64,000 nt of DNA. Origin: Rhizobium viscosum (lineage in GTDB: Bacteria; Pseudomonadota; Alphaproteobacteria; Rhizobiales; Rhizobiaceae). The stretch spans positions 620,001-684,000 of the forward strand of contig NZ_JADBEC010000002.1 in NCBI RefSeq assembly GCF_014873945.1, in the 5' to 3' direction. Made by a program: the position numbers and the translations under genes. Position 1 is the stretch's first letter. Every line of letters starts with the position of its first letter. The notes beneath the pieces were generated by a model. The model was given only the letters and a program-made list of their open reading frames with translations, was not told the DNA's origin and searched no databases. Of this stretch, positions 42,569 through 51,475 are shown one piece after another.

Positions 42569-44077
42569 TTGAAAGCGAACGTCATCGTTCATCGTGATTT
42601 TCAGGTCGCGAGCATTGATCCCAGACTTTATAGTTCGTTTCTCGAGCACCTCGGGAGAGCCGTTTACGGAGGTATCTACGAACCGGGGCATCCGACAGCA
42701 GACGAGGACGGTTTCCGGCGAGACGTCATTGATCTCGTACGGCAACTCGATACGCCCTACTGTCGTTACCCTGGCGGCAATTTCGTTTCCGCCTACGATT
42801 GGCAAGATGGCATCGGTCCTCGTTCGGAGCGTCCTGTCCGTCTCGACCTTGCCTGGCGCACCCGTGAAAGCAACCAGATCGGCGTCAATGAATTCGTCGA
42901 CTGGTGCAAGAAGGCGAAGACCGAGCCGATGCTCGCCGTCAACCTGGGCTCACGCGGATTGGATTCGGCCCGCAATTTCCTCGAATATTGCAACCATCCC
43001 GGCGGCACCTACTGGTCGGACCTGCGTCGCAAGCATGGTTGGGAAGCGCCCCATAACGTGAAATTATGGTGCCTCGGCAACGAAATGGATGGCCCCTGGC
43101 AGGTAGGACACAAGTCTGCGCACGAATATGGTCGGCTTGCCGACGAAACGGCAAAGGCCATGCGCAATTTCGACAAGTCGCTGGAGCTCGTGGTCTGCGG
43201 CTCGTCACATTCCGATATGAAGACGTACCCGGACTGGGAAGCGGAGGTCCTCAACGAGTGCTATGACAGCGCCGACTATATTTCGCTGCATATGTATTTC
43301 GCAAACCGCGAGAAAAATACGCTCAATTACCTTGCCCGCACGACCAAGCTTGACCGTTACATCACCACGATCGGCGGCGTGATCGACTATATCAAGGCGA
43401 AGAAGCGGTCGAAGAAAACGATCGGCATTTCCTTTGACGAATGGAATGTCTGGTATCATTCCAACCAGCAGGACAAGGATATTCTCGCGAAGAATGAATG
43501 GCCCGATGCCCCACATCTTCTCGAGGACGTCTATAATTTCGAGGACGTGCTGCAGGTCGGCGGTATTCTCAATACCTTCATTCGCCGTTCGGATCGCGTG
43601 CGCATTGCCTGCATCGCCCAACTCGTCAACGTCATCGCCCCGATTATGACCGAGAATAACGGTCCGGCCTGGCGTCAGACGATCTATTACCCCTTCTATT
43701 TCGCGTCGAAATACGGCCGTGGATCGGCCTTGCAGCTCATCACCGACGCGCCGACCTATGATTGCGACGAAGCGGACGACGTCCCCTATCTCGACGCATC
43801 CGCAGTCCTTTCCGATGACGGCCAGACGCTGACCTTCTTTGTCGTCAACCGTCATCCGCAGAACGCGCTTGATCTCGACGCCCAGCTGGACGGCTTTGCC
43901 AATGCGCGCGTGCTGGAACAAGTGGAGATGACGCATCCGGACCTGCAGGCCGTCAACACGGCACGGCAGCCGGAGACGGTTGTCCCCGTCAAAGTCGAGA
44001 ACGCAAAAATCGAGGACGGCAGATTGCGCGCGGCGCTGAAGCCCCAGTCCTACAGCGTTATCCGGCTGTCGGTCTGA
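42569..44077 (+). CDS. abfA: Alpha-L-arabinofuranosidase, GH51
   Basis: Releases terminal L-arabinofuranose from arabinan or arabinoxylan oligosaccharides. The 502-aa protein lacks a signal peptide, so it acts on imported oligosaccharides. N-terminal SSFLEHLGRAVYGGIYEPGH, the acid/base Glu172 in CLGNEMDGPWQ, and nucleophile Glu291 in GISFDEWNVWY match GH51 spacing (Geobacillus AbfA Glu175/Glu294). Start is TTG 42569 with GGGAGGG about 4 bases upstream. It lies between its likely regulator and a five-gene importer. Confidence 0.93.
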   Translation: MKANVIVHRDFQVASIDPRLYSSFLEHLGRAVYGGIYEPGHPTADEDGFRRDVIDLVRQLDTPYCRYPGGNFVSAYDWQDGIGPRSERPVRLDLAWRTRESNQIGVNEFVDWCKKAKTEPMLAVNLGSRGLDSARNFLEYCNHPGGTYWSDLRRKHGWEAPHNVKLWCLGNEMDGPWQVGHKSAHEYGRLADETAKAMRNFDKSLELVVCGSSHSDMKTYPDWEAEVLNECYDSADYISLHMYFANREKNTLNYLARTTKLDRYITTIGGVIDYIKAKKRSKKTIGISFDEWNVWYHSNQQDKDILAKNEWPDAPHLLEDVYNFEDVLQVGGILNTFIRRSDRVRIACIAQLVNVIAPIMTENNGPAWRQTIYYPFYFASKYGRGSALQLITDAPTYDCDEADDVPYLDASAVLSDDGQTLTFFVVNRHPQNALDLDAQLDGFANARVLEQVEMTHPDLQAVNTARQPETVVPVKVENAKIEDGRLRAALKPQSYSVIRLSV

Positions 44078-44154
44078 GACCTTTCCGGCCGGCACTCTTG
44101 TGCAGGCCTGGAGAATATCCGCTCACTGCGAGGAGGCAGCCGAGCCGGAGGAAT

Positions 44155-44208
44155 GGTTCGCAGAAGCATCGGACCTGACAAGTACAAGTCCCGATGCCGC
44201 TGCGAACC
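44155..44208 (+). repeat. Long imperfect hairpin between abfA and the importer operon
   Basis: The arm 44155-44174 (GGTTCGCAG, two mismatches, GCATCGG) pairs with 44188-44208 (CCGATGC, CTGCGAACC), giving about 18 pairs with a small bulge and a 13-base loop. No T run follows. It lies 67 bases before the binding-protein start in the 197-base gap. Confidence 0.6.
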
Positions 44209-44274
44209 CCAAAATCGCGACGTCCCATGCGTCCATTGCGGCCGCGCTCTCGTCGCATTCAAAGGGAGGAGATA

Positions 44275-46179
44275 ATGCAGCATTGGAAGAAGCTTGCATT
44301 CGGCGTCGCCTTGGCGACGCTCGGCCTGATGGCCGCGGCTAAGGCGGATGACTATAAATCCTTGCCTCGCAAGGACACTCTCATCGTCGAAAACCCGGAA
44401 GGCACCATCAAGAATCCCGGCTGGTTCAATATTTGGGTCAACGGCGGCGGCGGCGTTTCAACCGGCCTGCAGCAGTTGACCATGGACACGCTCTGGTACA
44501 TCGATCCGGAAAAAGGCCTCGGCGGCTCGACCTGGGACAATTCCCTTGCCGCCGACAAACCGCAATACAATGCCGACTTCACCGAGATGACGGTGAAACT
44601 GCGCAAGGGGCTCTACTGGAGCGACGGCGTGGAATTCACCGCCGACGATCTCGTCTATACGGTCAAGACGCAGATGGACCATCCCGGCATGGTCTGGAGT
44701 GCTGCCTTTTCCGTGCAAGTGGCAAGCGTCGAAGCGACCGATCCCTATACGGTCGTCTTCAAGCTGAAGAAGCCGAATTCGCGCTTCCACGCCATTTTCA
44801 CCGTGCGCTGGAACGGTGCCTGGATCATGCCCAAGCATGTCTTCGAGAAGGTGGCCGATCCGCTTCGCTATGATTTCGCCAATCCGGTCTCACTCGGCGC
44901 CTACAAGCTCAAGGCCTACGACCCTCAGGGCCAATGGTATACCTGGGAGAAGCGTGACGACTGGCAGCGAACATCGCTTGCGCGCTTCGGCGAGCCTGCC
45001 CCAAAATATGTGACCTATGTCGATCCCGGCCCGCCGGATAAACGCACCATCGCGCAACTCGAGCATAATCTCGATATCATTCACGACAACACGCCCGAGG
45101 GCATGTTCACCCTCAAGGAGAAGTCCAAGTCGGTCGAGACCTGGTTCCCGGGCTTTCCTTTCGCCCATCCGGATCCGACGCTTCCGGCGGTGATCTTCAA
45201 CACCCAGGATCCCGCCTTTGCCAATCCCGATGTACGCTGGGCGCTTGCCCTTTTGATCGACATCAAGGCCGTAGACATGGCGAGCTACCGCGGCGCTGCC
45301 ACGCTGTCAGCGCTCGGCGTACCGCCCACGGCGGCCACGATGACAGACTACCAGGCGCCGATGCAGGATTGGCTGAAGAATTTCGAGATTGATACCGGCA
45401 AACGGAAGATCAAACCCTATGATCCGACAATCGGACAACAGGTTGCCGATATCCTGCGCAAGCAGCCAAAGTTCAAGGACCAGATCCCCACCGACCCGGC
45501 AGCGATCAGCACCGCATTCGGCTACGGCTGGTGGAAACCGGATCCGCAGGCAGCAGCCGAACTTCTGGAAAAAGCCGGCTTCAAGAAAACCGGCGGCAAA
45601 TGGATGACGCCGGATGGCCAACCGTTCAAGATCCGGATGACGGTTGAGGGCGACACGCGCTCCGTCTTCACCCGGGCAGGCACCCTGATCGCACAACAAT
45701 GGGCTTCTTTCGGCATCGACGCCAAAGCCGTGCCTGCCGCGAAACTATGGCAGGTGGCACTGCAGCCCGGCGATTTCCAGGTGGCGATTGCCTGGAGCGT
45801 CGAGACCTGGGGCGGCGATCCCGACCTGTCGTTCTTCCTCGACAGCTGGCACTCGCAGTTCGTGGCAAAGAAGGGTGACAATCAGCCGCCGCGCAACTGG
45901 CAGCGTTGGAGCAACCCGGAGCTCGATAAGATTATCGAAAGCATCCGCGGCATCAGCGCCGACGATCCGAAGGGCATCGAACTCGGCAACGACTATCTGA
46001 AGCTGGTCGCTCGCGAAATGCCGACCATCCCGCTGATGTCCTACAACGTCTTCACCTCGATGGATACGACGTATTGGACCGGTTATCCGACGATATCAGA
46101 CCCCTATACCGACCCGGTGCCGAATTGGGCAAATTCCAGGTTGATGATGGTCAAATTGAAACCGGCACAACCGAAATAA
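44275..46179 (+). CDS. ABC transporter substrate-binding protein, family 5 (oligosaccharide/peptide type)
   Basis: A 634-aa periplasmic receptor of the DppA/OppA family. Signal peptide MQHWKKLAFGVALATLGLMA with cleavage near AKADD; then MDTLWYIDPEKGLGGSTWDNSLA, DFTEMTVKLRKGLYWSDGVEFTADDLVYTV, the family hallmark. Family-5 receptors next to glycosidases carry oligosaccharides, so arabino-oligosaccharides are likely. GGGAGGAG lies before ATG 44275. A strong hairpin follows the stop. Confidence 0.9.
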   Translation: MQHWKKLAFGVALATLGLMAAAKADDYKSLPRKDTLIVENPEGTIKNPGWFNIWVNGGGGVSTGLQQLTMDTLWYIDPEKGLGGSTWDNSLAADKPQYNADFTEMTVKLRKGLYWSDGVEFTADDLVYTVKTQMDHPGMVWSAAFSVQVASVEATDPYTVVFKLKKPNSRFHAIFTVRWNGAWIMPKHVFEKVADPLRYDFANPVSLGAYKLKAYDPQGQWYTWEKRDDWQRTSLARFGEPAPKYVTYVDPGPPDKRTIAQLEHNLDIIHDNTPEGMFTLKEKSKSVETWFPGFPFAHPDPTLPAVIFNTQDPAFANPDVRWALALLIDIKAVDMASYRGAATLSALGVPPTAATMTDYQAPMQDWLKNFEIDTGKRKIKPYDPTIGQQVADILRKQPKFKDQIPTDPAAISTAFGYGWWKPDPQAAAELLEKAGFKKTGGKWMTPDGQPFKIRMTVEGDTRSVFTRAGTLIAQQWASFGIDAKAVPAAKLWQVALQPGDFQVAIAWSVETWGGDPDLSFFLDSWHSQFVAKKGDNQPPRNWQRWSNPELDKIIESIRGISADDPKGIELGNDYLKLVAREMPTIPLMSYNVFTSMDTTYWTGYPTISDPYTDPVPNWANSRLMMVKLKPAQPK

Positions 46180-46189
46180 TCCTCCCAAC

Positions 46190-46214
46190 GCCGGCGCGAT
46201 CGTGTCGCGCCGGC
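46190..46214 (+). repeat. Perfect GC-rich hairpin between binding-protein and permease genes
   Basis: Arms GCCGGCGCGA (46190-46199) and TCGCGCCGGC (46205-46214) are perfect complements with a five-base loop, starting 11 bases after the binding-protein stop. There is no T run, so it probably stabilises the upstream message or partly blocks read-through, giving more receptor than permease. Confidence 0.7.
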
Positions 46215-46288
46215 CCCCTATCGACGGGCATGCGGCCCATGTCCCGTCGATCCTTTCGAAAAGGGAACCAGAGAGGAACCACTGCTCT

Positions 46289-47293
46289 ATGACGTCCTAT
46301 CTGATCTTTGTGCTGAAGCGGTTCGGTCAGTTTCTGCTCGTCGTATTTCTTGGCGTGACCATAACATTCTTCGTCACCCACCTGACCCCGATCGATCCGG
46401 TCGAAGAAAGCATAGGTGCCATCACGCAGATGGGGCAATCCGATCCAAATGCGATTGAACTGATGCGTCAGTCGCTGCGAGAGCTCTACGGAATGGAGGG
46501 TTCGATCTGGCAGCAATATCTGCATTTTTGGCTGCGGCTTGCGACCGGTGATCTCGGCCCGTCGCTCTCGGCTTTTCCCACACCTGTTTCCACCATCATT
46601 CTGCGGTCTCTGCCCTGGACCATAGGGCTGATGACGGTTTCCACGCTTATCACCTTCGTGCTCGGAAATGCGATCGGCGCGCTCGCCGGCTACTACAGGA
46701 AGGATATGGTGCTGAAGGCCGTCAGCCTCGTCTTCATCGCCCTGCTTCCCATTCCCTATTACATTCTTGCCTTCGTGCTTCTCATTGTGTTCGGCTATCT
46801 CTGGCCGGTACTGCCGATCAATGGCGGTTACGAGATGAACGCCAATCTGGACCTCTCCTTCGCGCTCGTCCTCGATATCCTGAAGCACTCGATCCTGCCG
46901 GCGGTGTCGCTGATCATGGTCGGAGCCGGCAGTTGGCTGATCGGGATGCGCGCACTCGTCTCCAACATCATCACGGAGGATTACGTAGTCTTTGCCGAGC
47001 TCGGCGGCGTGCCGAAGCGTCGCATTCTGCGCTCCTATATCGCCCGCAACGCCATGGTCCCGCAGTTTACCGGGCTGGCAATGTCGCTCGGCGCGATCTT
47101 CAACGGCACCGTCATTACCGAAATCGTCTTTGGCTATCCCGGCATTGGAAACCTGCTGATAGAGGCTGTCCATGCTGGCGATTACAGTCTCGTGCTCGGC
47201 CTCAGCGCCCTATCGATCGTCGGCGTCGCAGCCGCCGTCTTCATCATCGACATCCTGAGCCCGCTCATCGATCCGCGCATCAAGGTGGAGTAG
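46289..47293 (+). CDS. ABC transporter permease (DppB type)
   Basis: A 334-aa inner-membrane permease with six TM helices; first YLIFVLKRFGQFLLVVFLGVTITFFV. The cytoplasmic loop FAELGGVPKRRILRSYIARNA is the DppB-type EAA motif, and TEIVFGYPGIGNLLIEAVHAGD follows. AGAGGAA precedes ATG 46289. It ends 3 bases before the partner permease. Confidence 0.92.
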   Translation: MTSYLIFVLKRFGQFLLVVFLGVTITFFVTHLTPIDPVEESIGAITQMGQSDPNAIELMRQSLRELYGMEGSIWQQYLHFWLRLATGDLGPSLSAFPTPVSTIILRSLPWTIGLMTVSTLITFVLGNAIGALAGYYRKDMVLKAVSLVFIALLPIPYYILAFVLLIVFGYLWPVLPINGGYEMNANLDLSFALVLDILKHSILPAVSLIMVGAGSWLIGMRALVSNIITEDYVVFAELGGVPKRRILRSYIARNAMVPQFTGLAMSLGAIFNGTVITEIVFGYPGIGNLLIEAVHAGDYSLVLGLSALSIVGVAAAVFIIDILSPLIDPRIKVE

Positions 47294-47296
47294 GCC

Positions 47297-48154
47297 ATGT
47301 TCACCATCCTTCGCGACCTGACGCGCCACAACATGGAATTCCTGGGCGGCCTTGTGCTGTTCGCCATCATTGTGGGCCTGATCATCCTGTCCTATTTCTC
47401 GCCCTACGGCCCGACGGACATCTATCTCCTGCCGCCTGACATGCCGCCGGACGGAGACTATTGGCTGGGGACGACATCTCGCGGCCAGGACGTTTTCTGG
47501 CAGTTGACGACGGCGCTACGCAATACGCTCTACTTCGGCATCGGCGTTGCCTTCCTCTCCCGCATAATATCGCTGGTCGTCGGCCTGGTCGCCGGTTATG
47601 CCGGGGGGGCGGTCGACCGGGTGCTGATGGCGATCAACGACAGCGTCATGGTCATCCCGCAATTCCCCCTGCTGATCCTGTTCTATTTCGTGCTGAAGGA
47701 CAGCATGACCTGGACAGCGCTCATCGTCATCATGGCCGCGCTCGGCTGGTCCTACGATGCAAGGCTCATCCGCTCGGTCGCGATCAGCCTCAAGACGCGG
47801 CCGTTTACCACCCAGAGCGTTTATTCCGGCATGAGCATGCGCAAGATCCTCATCCAGGAGCACCTGCCCTATGTCTTGCCGATCGTCTTCGCCACCACGA
47901 TGAACAACATGATCTGGTCGATCGGCATGGAAATCACCCTGTCGGTACTCGGATTCACCGACATCGAGACGCCGACCATGGGCATGATGATCTACTGGGC
48001 GAATGCCCATTCGGCACTGATAGCGGGAATATGGTGGTGGGTGGCTGCACCCGTTGCCGTCATCGTCGTTCTTTTCCTGGCACTGTTTCTCCTGTCCATG
48101 TCGATGAACGAATACAACGATCCGCGCAGCCGGCTGAACCGGATGGGAGGTTAG
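47297..48154 (+). CDS. ABC transporter permease (DppC type)
   Basis: A 285-aa permease beginning with a TM (FLGGLVLFAIIVGLIILSYFSPYG) and the DppC hallmark YWLGTTSRGQDVFWQL. The EAA region is VYSGMSMRKILIQEHLPYVLP, then MGMMIYWANAH. It starts 3 bases after the DppB-type gene and ends 2 bases before the ATPase start. Confidence 0.92.
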   Translation: MFTILRDLTRHNMEFLGGLVLFAIIVGLIILSYFSPYGPTDIYLLPPDMPPDGDYWLGTTSRGQDVFWQLTTALRNTLYFGIGVAFLSRIISLVVGLVAGYAGGAVDRVLMAINDSVMVIPQFPLLILFYFVLKDSMTWTALIVIMAALGWSYDARLIRSVAISLKTRPFTTQSVYSGMSMRKILIQEHLPYVLPIVFATTMNNMIWSIGMEITLSVLGFTDIETPTMGMMIYWANAHSALIAGIWWWVAAPVAVIVVLFLALFLLSMSMNEYNDPRSRLNRMGG

Positions 48155-48156
48155 CC

Positions 48157-49146
48157 ATGGATGCCCTGGTCGAGGTTCAGAACCTGAAAGCCTATTACCG
48201 CGCCTTCCTTTACGGCGTCGATCGCGAGGTGCGCGCCGTCGACGACATCACCCTGACGATTGGGCGTGGCGAAATCTACGGGATCGCCGGCGAATCCAGC
48301 AGCGGCAAGACAACCTTGATCAAGACCATTGCCGGCGCGATCCGGCCGCCGCTCAAGGTCGTATCGGGCAAGGTGGTATTCCATTTTGCCGGTGGCACGC
48401 AGGACATGTACGCCATGACGCCGGACGAGCGTATGGCGCTTCGCTGGCTGTACCTATCCTATATCATGCAGGCGTCGATGAATGTGCTGAACCCGGTTCG
48501 ACGCATCCACCACTCCTTCACCGATTTCGCCTTCCGGCACATGAAGGTCGGGAAAAATGAGTTCTTCGCAAAAGTCGGCTCGCATCTAGAGAGACTGAAA
48601 CTTGATCCGCATCTGCTCCAGGCCTATCCGCACGAGCTCTCCGGTGGCATGCGCCAACGCATGACGATCGCGCTCGCAACGATCCTGACACCCGAATTCA
48701 TCATTGCCGACGAGCCGACAACCGCGCTCGACGTCATCGTCCAGCGCGACGTGCTGTCGATGATCCGCGAAATCCAGCGTGAGATAGGCTCTTCCTTCTT
48801 GTTCGTCACGCACGATATGGGCGTGCATGCGACGGTTTCTGACCGCGTCGGCATCGTCTACGCCGGTCGCCTTGTCGAGGAAGCGCCGACGCGCAAGCTC
48901 TTCAACCTGCCGCTCCACCCTTACACACAGCATCTGGTCGGCAGCCTGCCGCGTATCGGCGATGCGAAGGCCCGGCCTTCGCTCGAGGGGCGTCCGCCGA
49001 ACCTTGCCATGCCGCCCGAGGGCTGCCGGTTCCATCCGCGCTGTCCGAAGCGAATGGAAATCTGCTCGCAGAAGGTCCCGCCGATGATCACGGTCGAGCC
49101 GGATCGGCGAGTGGCGTGCTTTGCGGTTACGGGAGATCAGGCTTGA
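48157..49146 (+). CDS. ABC transporter ATP-binding protein (DppD type)
   Basis: A 329-aa ATPase: Walker A GESSSGKTT, Q-loop SYIMQASMNVLNPV, signature LSGGMRQRMTIAL, Walker B FIIADEPTTALD, H-loop FVTHDMGVH. The C-terminal oligopeptide-type extension has CRFHPRCPKRMEICSQKVPP with three or four Cys, as in DppD/OppD (Fe-S site region). The start is ATG 48157; the frame is open far upstream over the permease but that part is a shadow. Confidence 0.92.
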   Translation: MDALVEVQNLKAYYRAFLYGVDREVRAVDDITLTIGRGEIYGIAGESSSGKTTLIKTIAGAIRPPLKVVSGKVVFHFAGGTQDMYAMTPDERMALRWLYLSYIMQASMNVLNPVRRIHHSFTDFAFRHMKVGKNEFFAKVGSHLERLKLDPHLLQAYPHELSGGMRQRMTIALATILTPEFIIADEPTTALDVIVQRDVLSMIREIQREIGSSFLFVTHDMGVHATVSDRVGIVYAGRLVEEAPTRKLFNLPLHPYTQHLVGSLPRIGDAKARPSLEGRPPNLAMPPEGCRFHPRCPKRMEICSQKVPPMITVEPDRRVACFAVTGDQA

Positions 49147-49955
49147 GCGCTCTTCTCACTCTCTCTCATGTCACGAAGATCTACCGTCAGGGCGGCATGC
49201 TTGGCCGGCGGCAGATCGTGGCGGTCAAGGATGTCAGCTTCGAGATTGGCAACGAGCCGGAGATTCTCTCCATCGTCGGAGAATCCGGTTCCGGGAAATC
49301 GACGATCGCAGCGATGATCCTCGGACAGACGGCGCCCACGCAAGGCATACTCCAATTTCGTGGGAAAGCGGTGGCTCTCCACGGCAAGGCAGAGCGTCGC
49401 GCCTTCATGAGAGAAGTGCAGCCCGTCCTGCAGAACCCCTTCGAAGCCTTTAACCCGCTCAAGCGCGTGGATCGCTACCTTTTCGAAACGGCGCGGAGCT
49501 TCTCAGCTGGCGCGCGCAAGCCGGATCGGCAGCAGATCGAACGATTGGCCGACGAGGCTCTCGGCCATGTGGGCCTCAGTCTTGCGGAAGTGAAGGGCCG
49601 GTTTCCGCACGAACTGTCCGGAGGCCAGCTCCAACGCACAGCAATTGCACGCGCCCTGATCCCGCAACCACGCCTGCTCATCGCCGACGAGCCGGTATCG
49701 ATGGTTGACGCGTCACTGCGCATGGCAATCGTCAATCTCTTCGAACAACTGAAACACGAGCTCGGGCTTTCCATCGTCTACATCACCCATGATCTCGCCA
49801 CCGCCTACTACATCAGCGACCGGATCATCATCATGCGCAAAGGTGAGATCGTCGAGCAAGGCGAGGCGCGCAAGGTCCTCGACAATCCTCAGCACTCCTA
49901 CTCGCGTGCGCTGAAGGAGGCCGTGCTGAGTGCAGATTTCGCTCCGACAGCGTAG
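49143..49955 (+). CDS. ABC transporter ATP-binding protein (DppF type)
   Basis: A 270-aa ATPase: Walker A GESGSGKST, Q-loop PVLQNPFEAFNPL, signature LSGGQLQRTAIARA, Walker B LLIADEPVSMVDAS, H-loop YITHDL. It starts at TTG 49143, overlapping the DppD-type stop (TTGA) with GGGAG upstream, so it is translationally coupled. It lacks the Cys-rich C-terminal extension of its partner. Last gene of the arabinoside operon. Confidence 0.9.
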   Translation: MSALLTLSHVTKIYRQGGMLGRRQIVAVKDVSFEIGNEPEILSIVGESGSGKSTIAAMILGQTAPTQGILQFRGKAVALHGKAERRAFMREVQPVLQNPFEAFNPLKRVDRYLFETARSFSAGARKPDRQQIERLADEALGHVGLSLAEVKGRFPHELSGGQLQRTAIARALIPQPRLLIADEPVSMVDASLRMAIVNLFEQLKHELGLSIVYITHDLATAYYISDRIIIMRKGEIVEQGEARKVLDNPQHSYSRALKEAVLSADFAPTA

Positions 49956-50290
49956 CAATTCAAACGGTGGCGCCGTCGACTCGGCGACGAAAAGGCGGGA
50001 ACCAGAATTGTCTCGCACGCGGCTATCTCTTTGTGCGAGCGCCTCTACACGATCCGAGCGATACTCTGCCGACGTTTGCAGCACCTTCAGCTCGACCACA
50101 TGAGCGGCACCGGCCGCCTCGCAAGCGCCGCATGAGCCGCTCGCCTGCAAGGCCGCGGTCAGTCTGCGGCTTTCACGGTCAATGTTGAGGAAACAAGTGG
50201 TGATTGAAGGGTGGTTTTTGCGCGTGCGGCTGAAGCCCTGTCGCCGCCCGCGTTTAGTTCGGCGATGCGAAAGATGCTGAAATCGCCACA
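49956..50290. other. Gene-free stretch after the importer
   Basis: About 335 bases with no gene I can support. The minus strand stays open for long and could hold more of the decaying sequence seen just to the right, but I recognise no family. No clear intrinsic terminator follows the DppF-type gene. Confidence 0.4.
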
Positions 50291-50620
50291 TCAAGGTCTT
50301 CCTGTTTTTGTCATCACCCAATTGGTGAAGCTGCCGTCGCGACGGCGCAAATGCGGCGGCTCGAAATACTGAAAGTCGAGCTTGTTTCAGCGCGTCTTCG
50401 TTCACCTCGATCCCCAGACCCGAAACTCCGGAACATCGTAGTGACTGCAGTTCAACTCTACTTGCTGCGGAAAGAGCTCGCGGGCATCGAAGCCGAGCTG
50501 CTCGACGGGAGAGGCGCGGCATTCGAGCCAGGAAAAATCGGCACCGCCGCGGCAAGGTGCACCGTCGCCACCGTGCAGACCACGCGGATTGTGCGGCATC
50601 AGGTCGACATTGAAACGAGA
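50291..50620 (-). pseudogene. Frameshifted C-terminus of an enolase-superfamily (mandelate racemase type) dehydratase
   Basis: Reading the minus strand across three frames gives the ordered C-terminal landmarks of this family: RFNVDLMPHNPRGLHGGD, then DFSWLECRASPVEQLGFD and ELFPQQVELNCSHYDVPE, next (other frame) GLGIEVNEDALKQA, and (third frame) FEPPHLRRRDGSFTNW ending at TGA 50291-50293. At least two frameshifts are required and the N-terminal catalytic part is not visible. Related enzymes dehydrate sugar acids. The piece probably belonged to the neighbouring arabinoside or sugar cluster. Confidence 0.65.
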
Positions 50621-50799
50621 TTAGGCAGATTGCGGCAGGCGCGCGCGGCGCCGCCGTGATTTGCTGCGGGCAGAAGATGCTGCGCATGCATCTGCCATCC
50701 GAATGCAGGACAGGACCGTCCCTAGAAAGGCAACCCCCGCATTCTGCGAGGATTGCCTGATCATCAAACCAAGGAACAAGCCGTGGCGTGAGTGCAGGC

Positions 50800-51414
50800 T
50801 CAGGCTGCCTTTGCGATATCGTCGCTGTGGCGGATTTCCGTGCCGAGCACCTTCAGGCATTCGCGGATGAATGCCGCAAGAGCGGTCCATCCCTTTGCGG
50901 AAACCATAGTGCCATCGACATAGGCTTCCGTCGGCGACAGATCGATATAGGTGCCGCCTGCAAGCGTGACTTCCGGCTCGCAAGCCCCCAGCGCACCCAC
51001 CTTCTTGCCGCGAACCACACCGTCGACGGCAATCAGAATCTGGACGCCGTGGCAAATCGTAAAGATCGGCTTCTGCTTCTCGTGAAAATGCCGCACGATT
51101 GCCTGAACGCGTTTATCGGTGCGGATATATTCGGGGCCGCGACCGCCTGCGCAATAGACTGCATGATATTGATCGAGCTGCGCCTCGGCCTCCGAAAAGG
51201 TCTTGTTGATCGTGAAGAAGTGCCCGAGCTTTTCTGTATATGTCTGATCGCCCTCGAAATCGTGGAGCGAGGTCTTGATCAGATCGCCAGCCTTCTTGTC
51301 GGGGCAGATCACGTGGACCGTATGGCCGACTGCCTCCATCGCCTGCTGATAGACATAGATTTCATATTCCTCGGTGAATTCACCGGTCAGCATCAGTATC
51401 TTCTTACCAGGCAT
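50800..51414 (-). CDS. DJ-1/PfpI family protein
   Basis: A 204-aa flavodoxin-like protein. The nucleophile elbow is FTICHGVQIL with Cys in the usual place; upstream the Glu region GEFTEEYEIYVYQQAMEA and AVYCAGGRGPEYI match PfpI/YhbO-type proteins. These act as glyoxalase III or deglycase-like enzymes or chaperones; which one is unknown. It is the last gene of the GntR-controlled ABC operon, 61 bases after the binding-protein gene with a GC hairpin between, so it may deal with a reactive carbonyl from the imported sugar. Confidence 0.83.
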   Translation of the reverse strand: MPGKKILMLTGEFTEEYEIYVYQQAMEAVGHTVHVICPDKKAGDLIKTSLHDFEGDQTYTEKLGHFFTINKTFSEAEAQLDQYHAVYCAGGRGPEYIRTDKRVQAIVRHFHEKQKPIFTICHGVQILIAVDGVVRGKKVGALGACEPEVTLAGGTYIDLSPTEAYVDGTMVSAKGWTALAAFIRECLKVLGTEIRHSDDIAKAA

Positions 51415-51439
51415 GATTTACTCCTCTTCTTCATGCAAT

Positions 51440-51462
51440 GGGGCGGCGGCTGCGGCCGCCCC
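51440..51462 (-). repeat. GC-rich hairpin between binding-protein and PfpI genes
   Basis: Arms GGGGCGGC (51440-51447) and GCCGCCCC (51455-51462) with a seven-base loop. It lies between the stop of the binding-protein gene and the PfpI start on the minus strand, without a T run. Position and form repeat the hairpin at 46190. Confidence 0.6.
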
Positions 51463-51475
51463 GGTTTCGGTCTCA

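Noticed and set aside
49713..50687. 324-codon minus-strand frame
   Set aside because: It crosses the DppF-type gene antisense and only one short part matches the enolase-superfamily remnant; not an intact gene.
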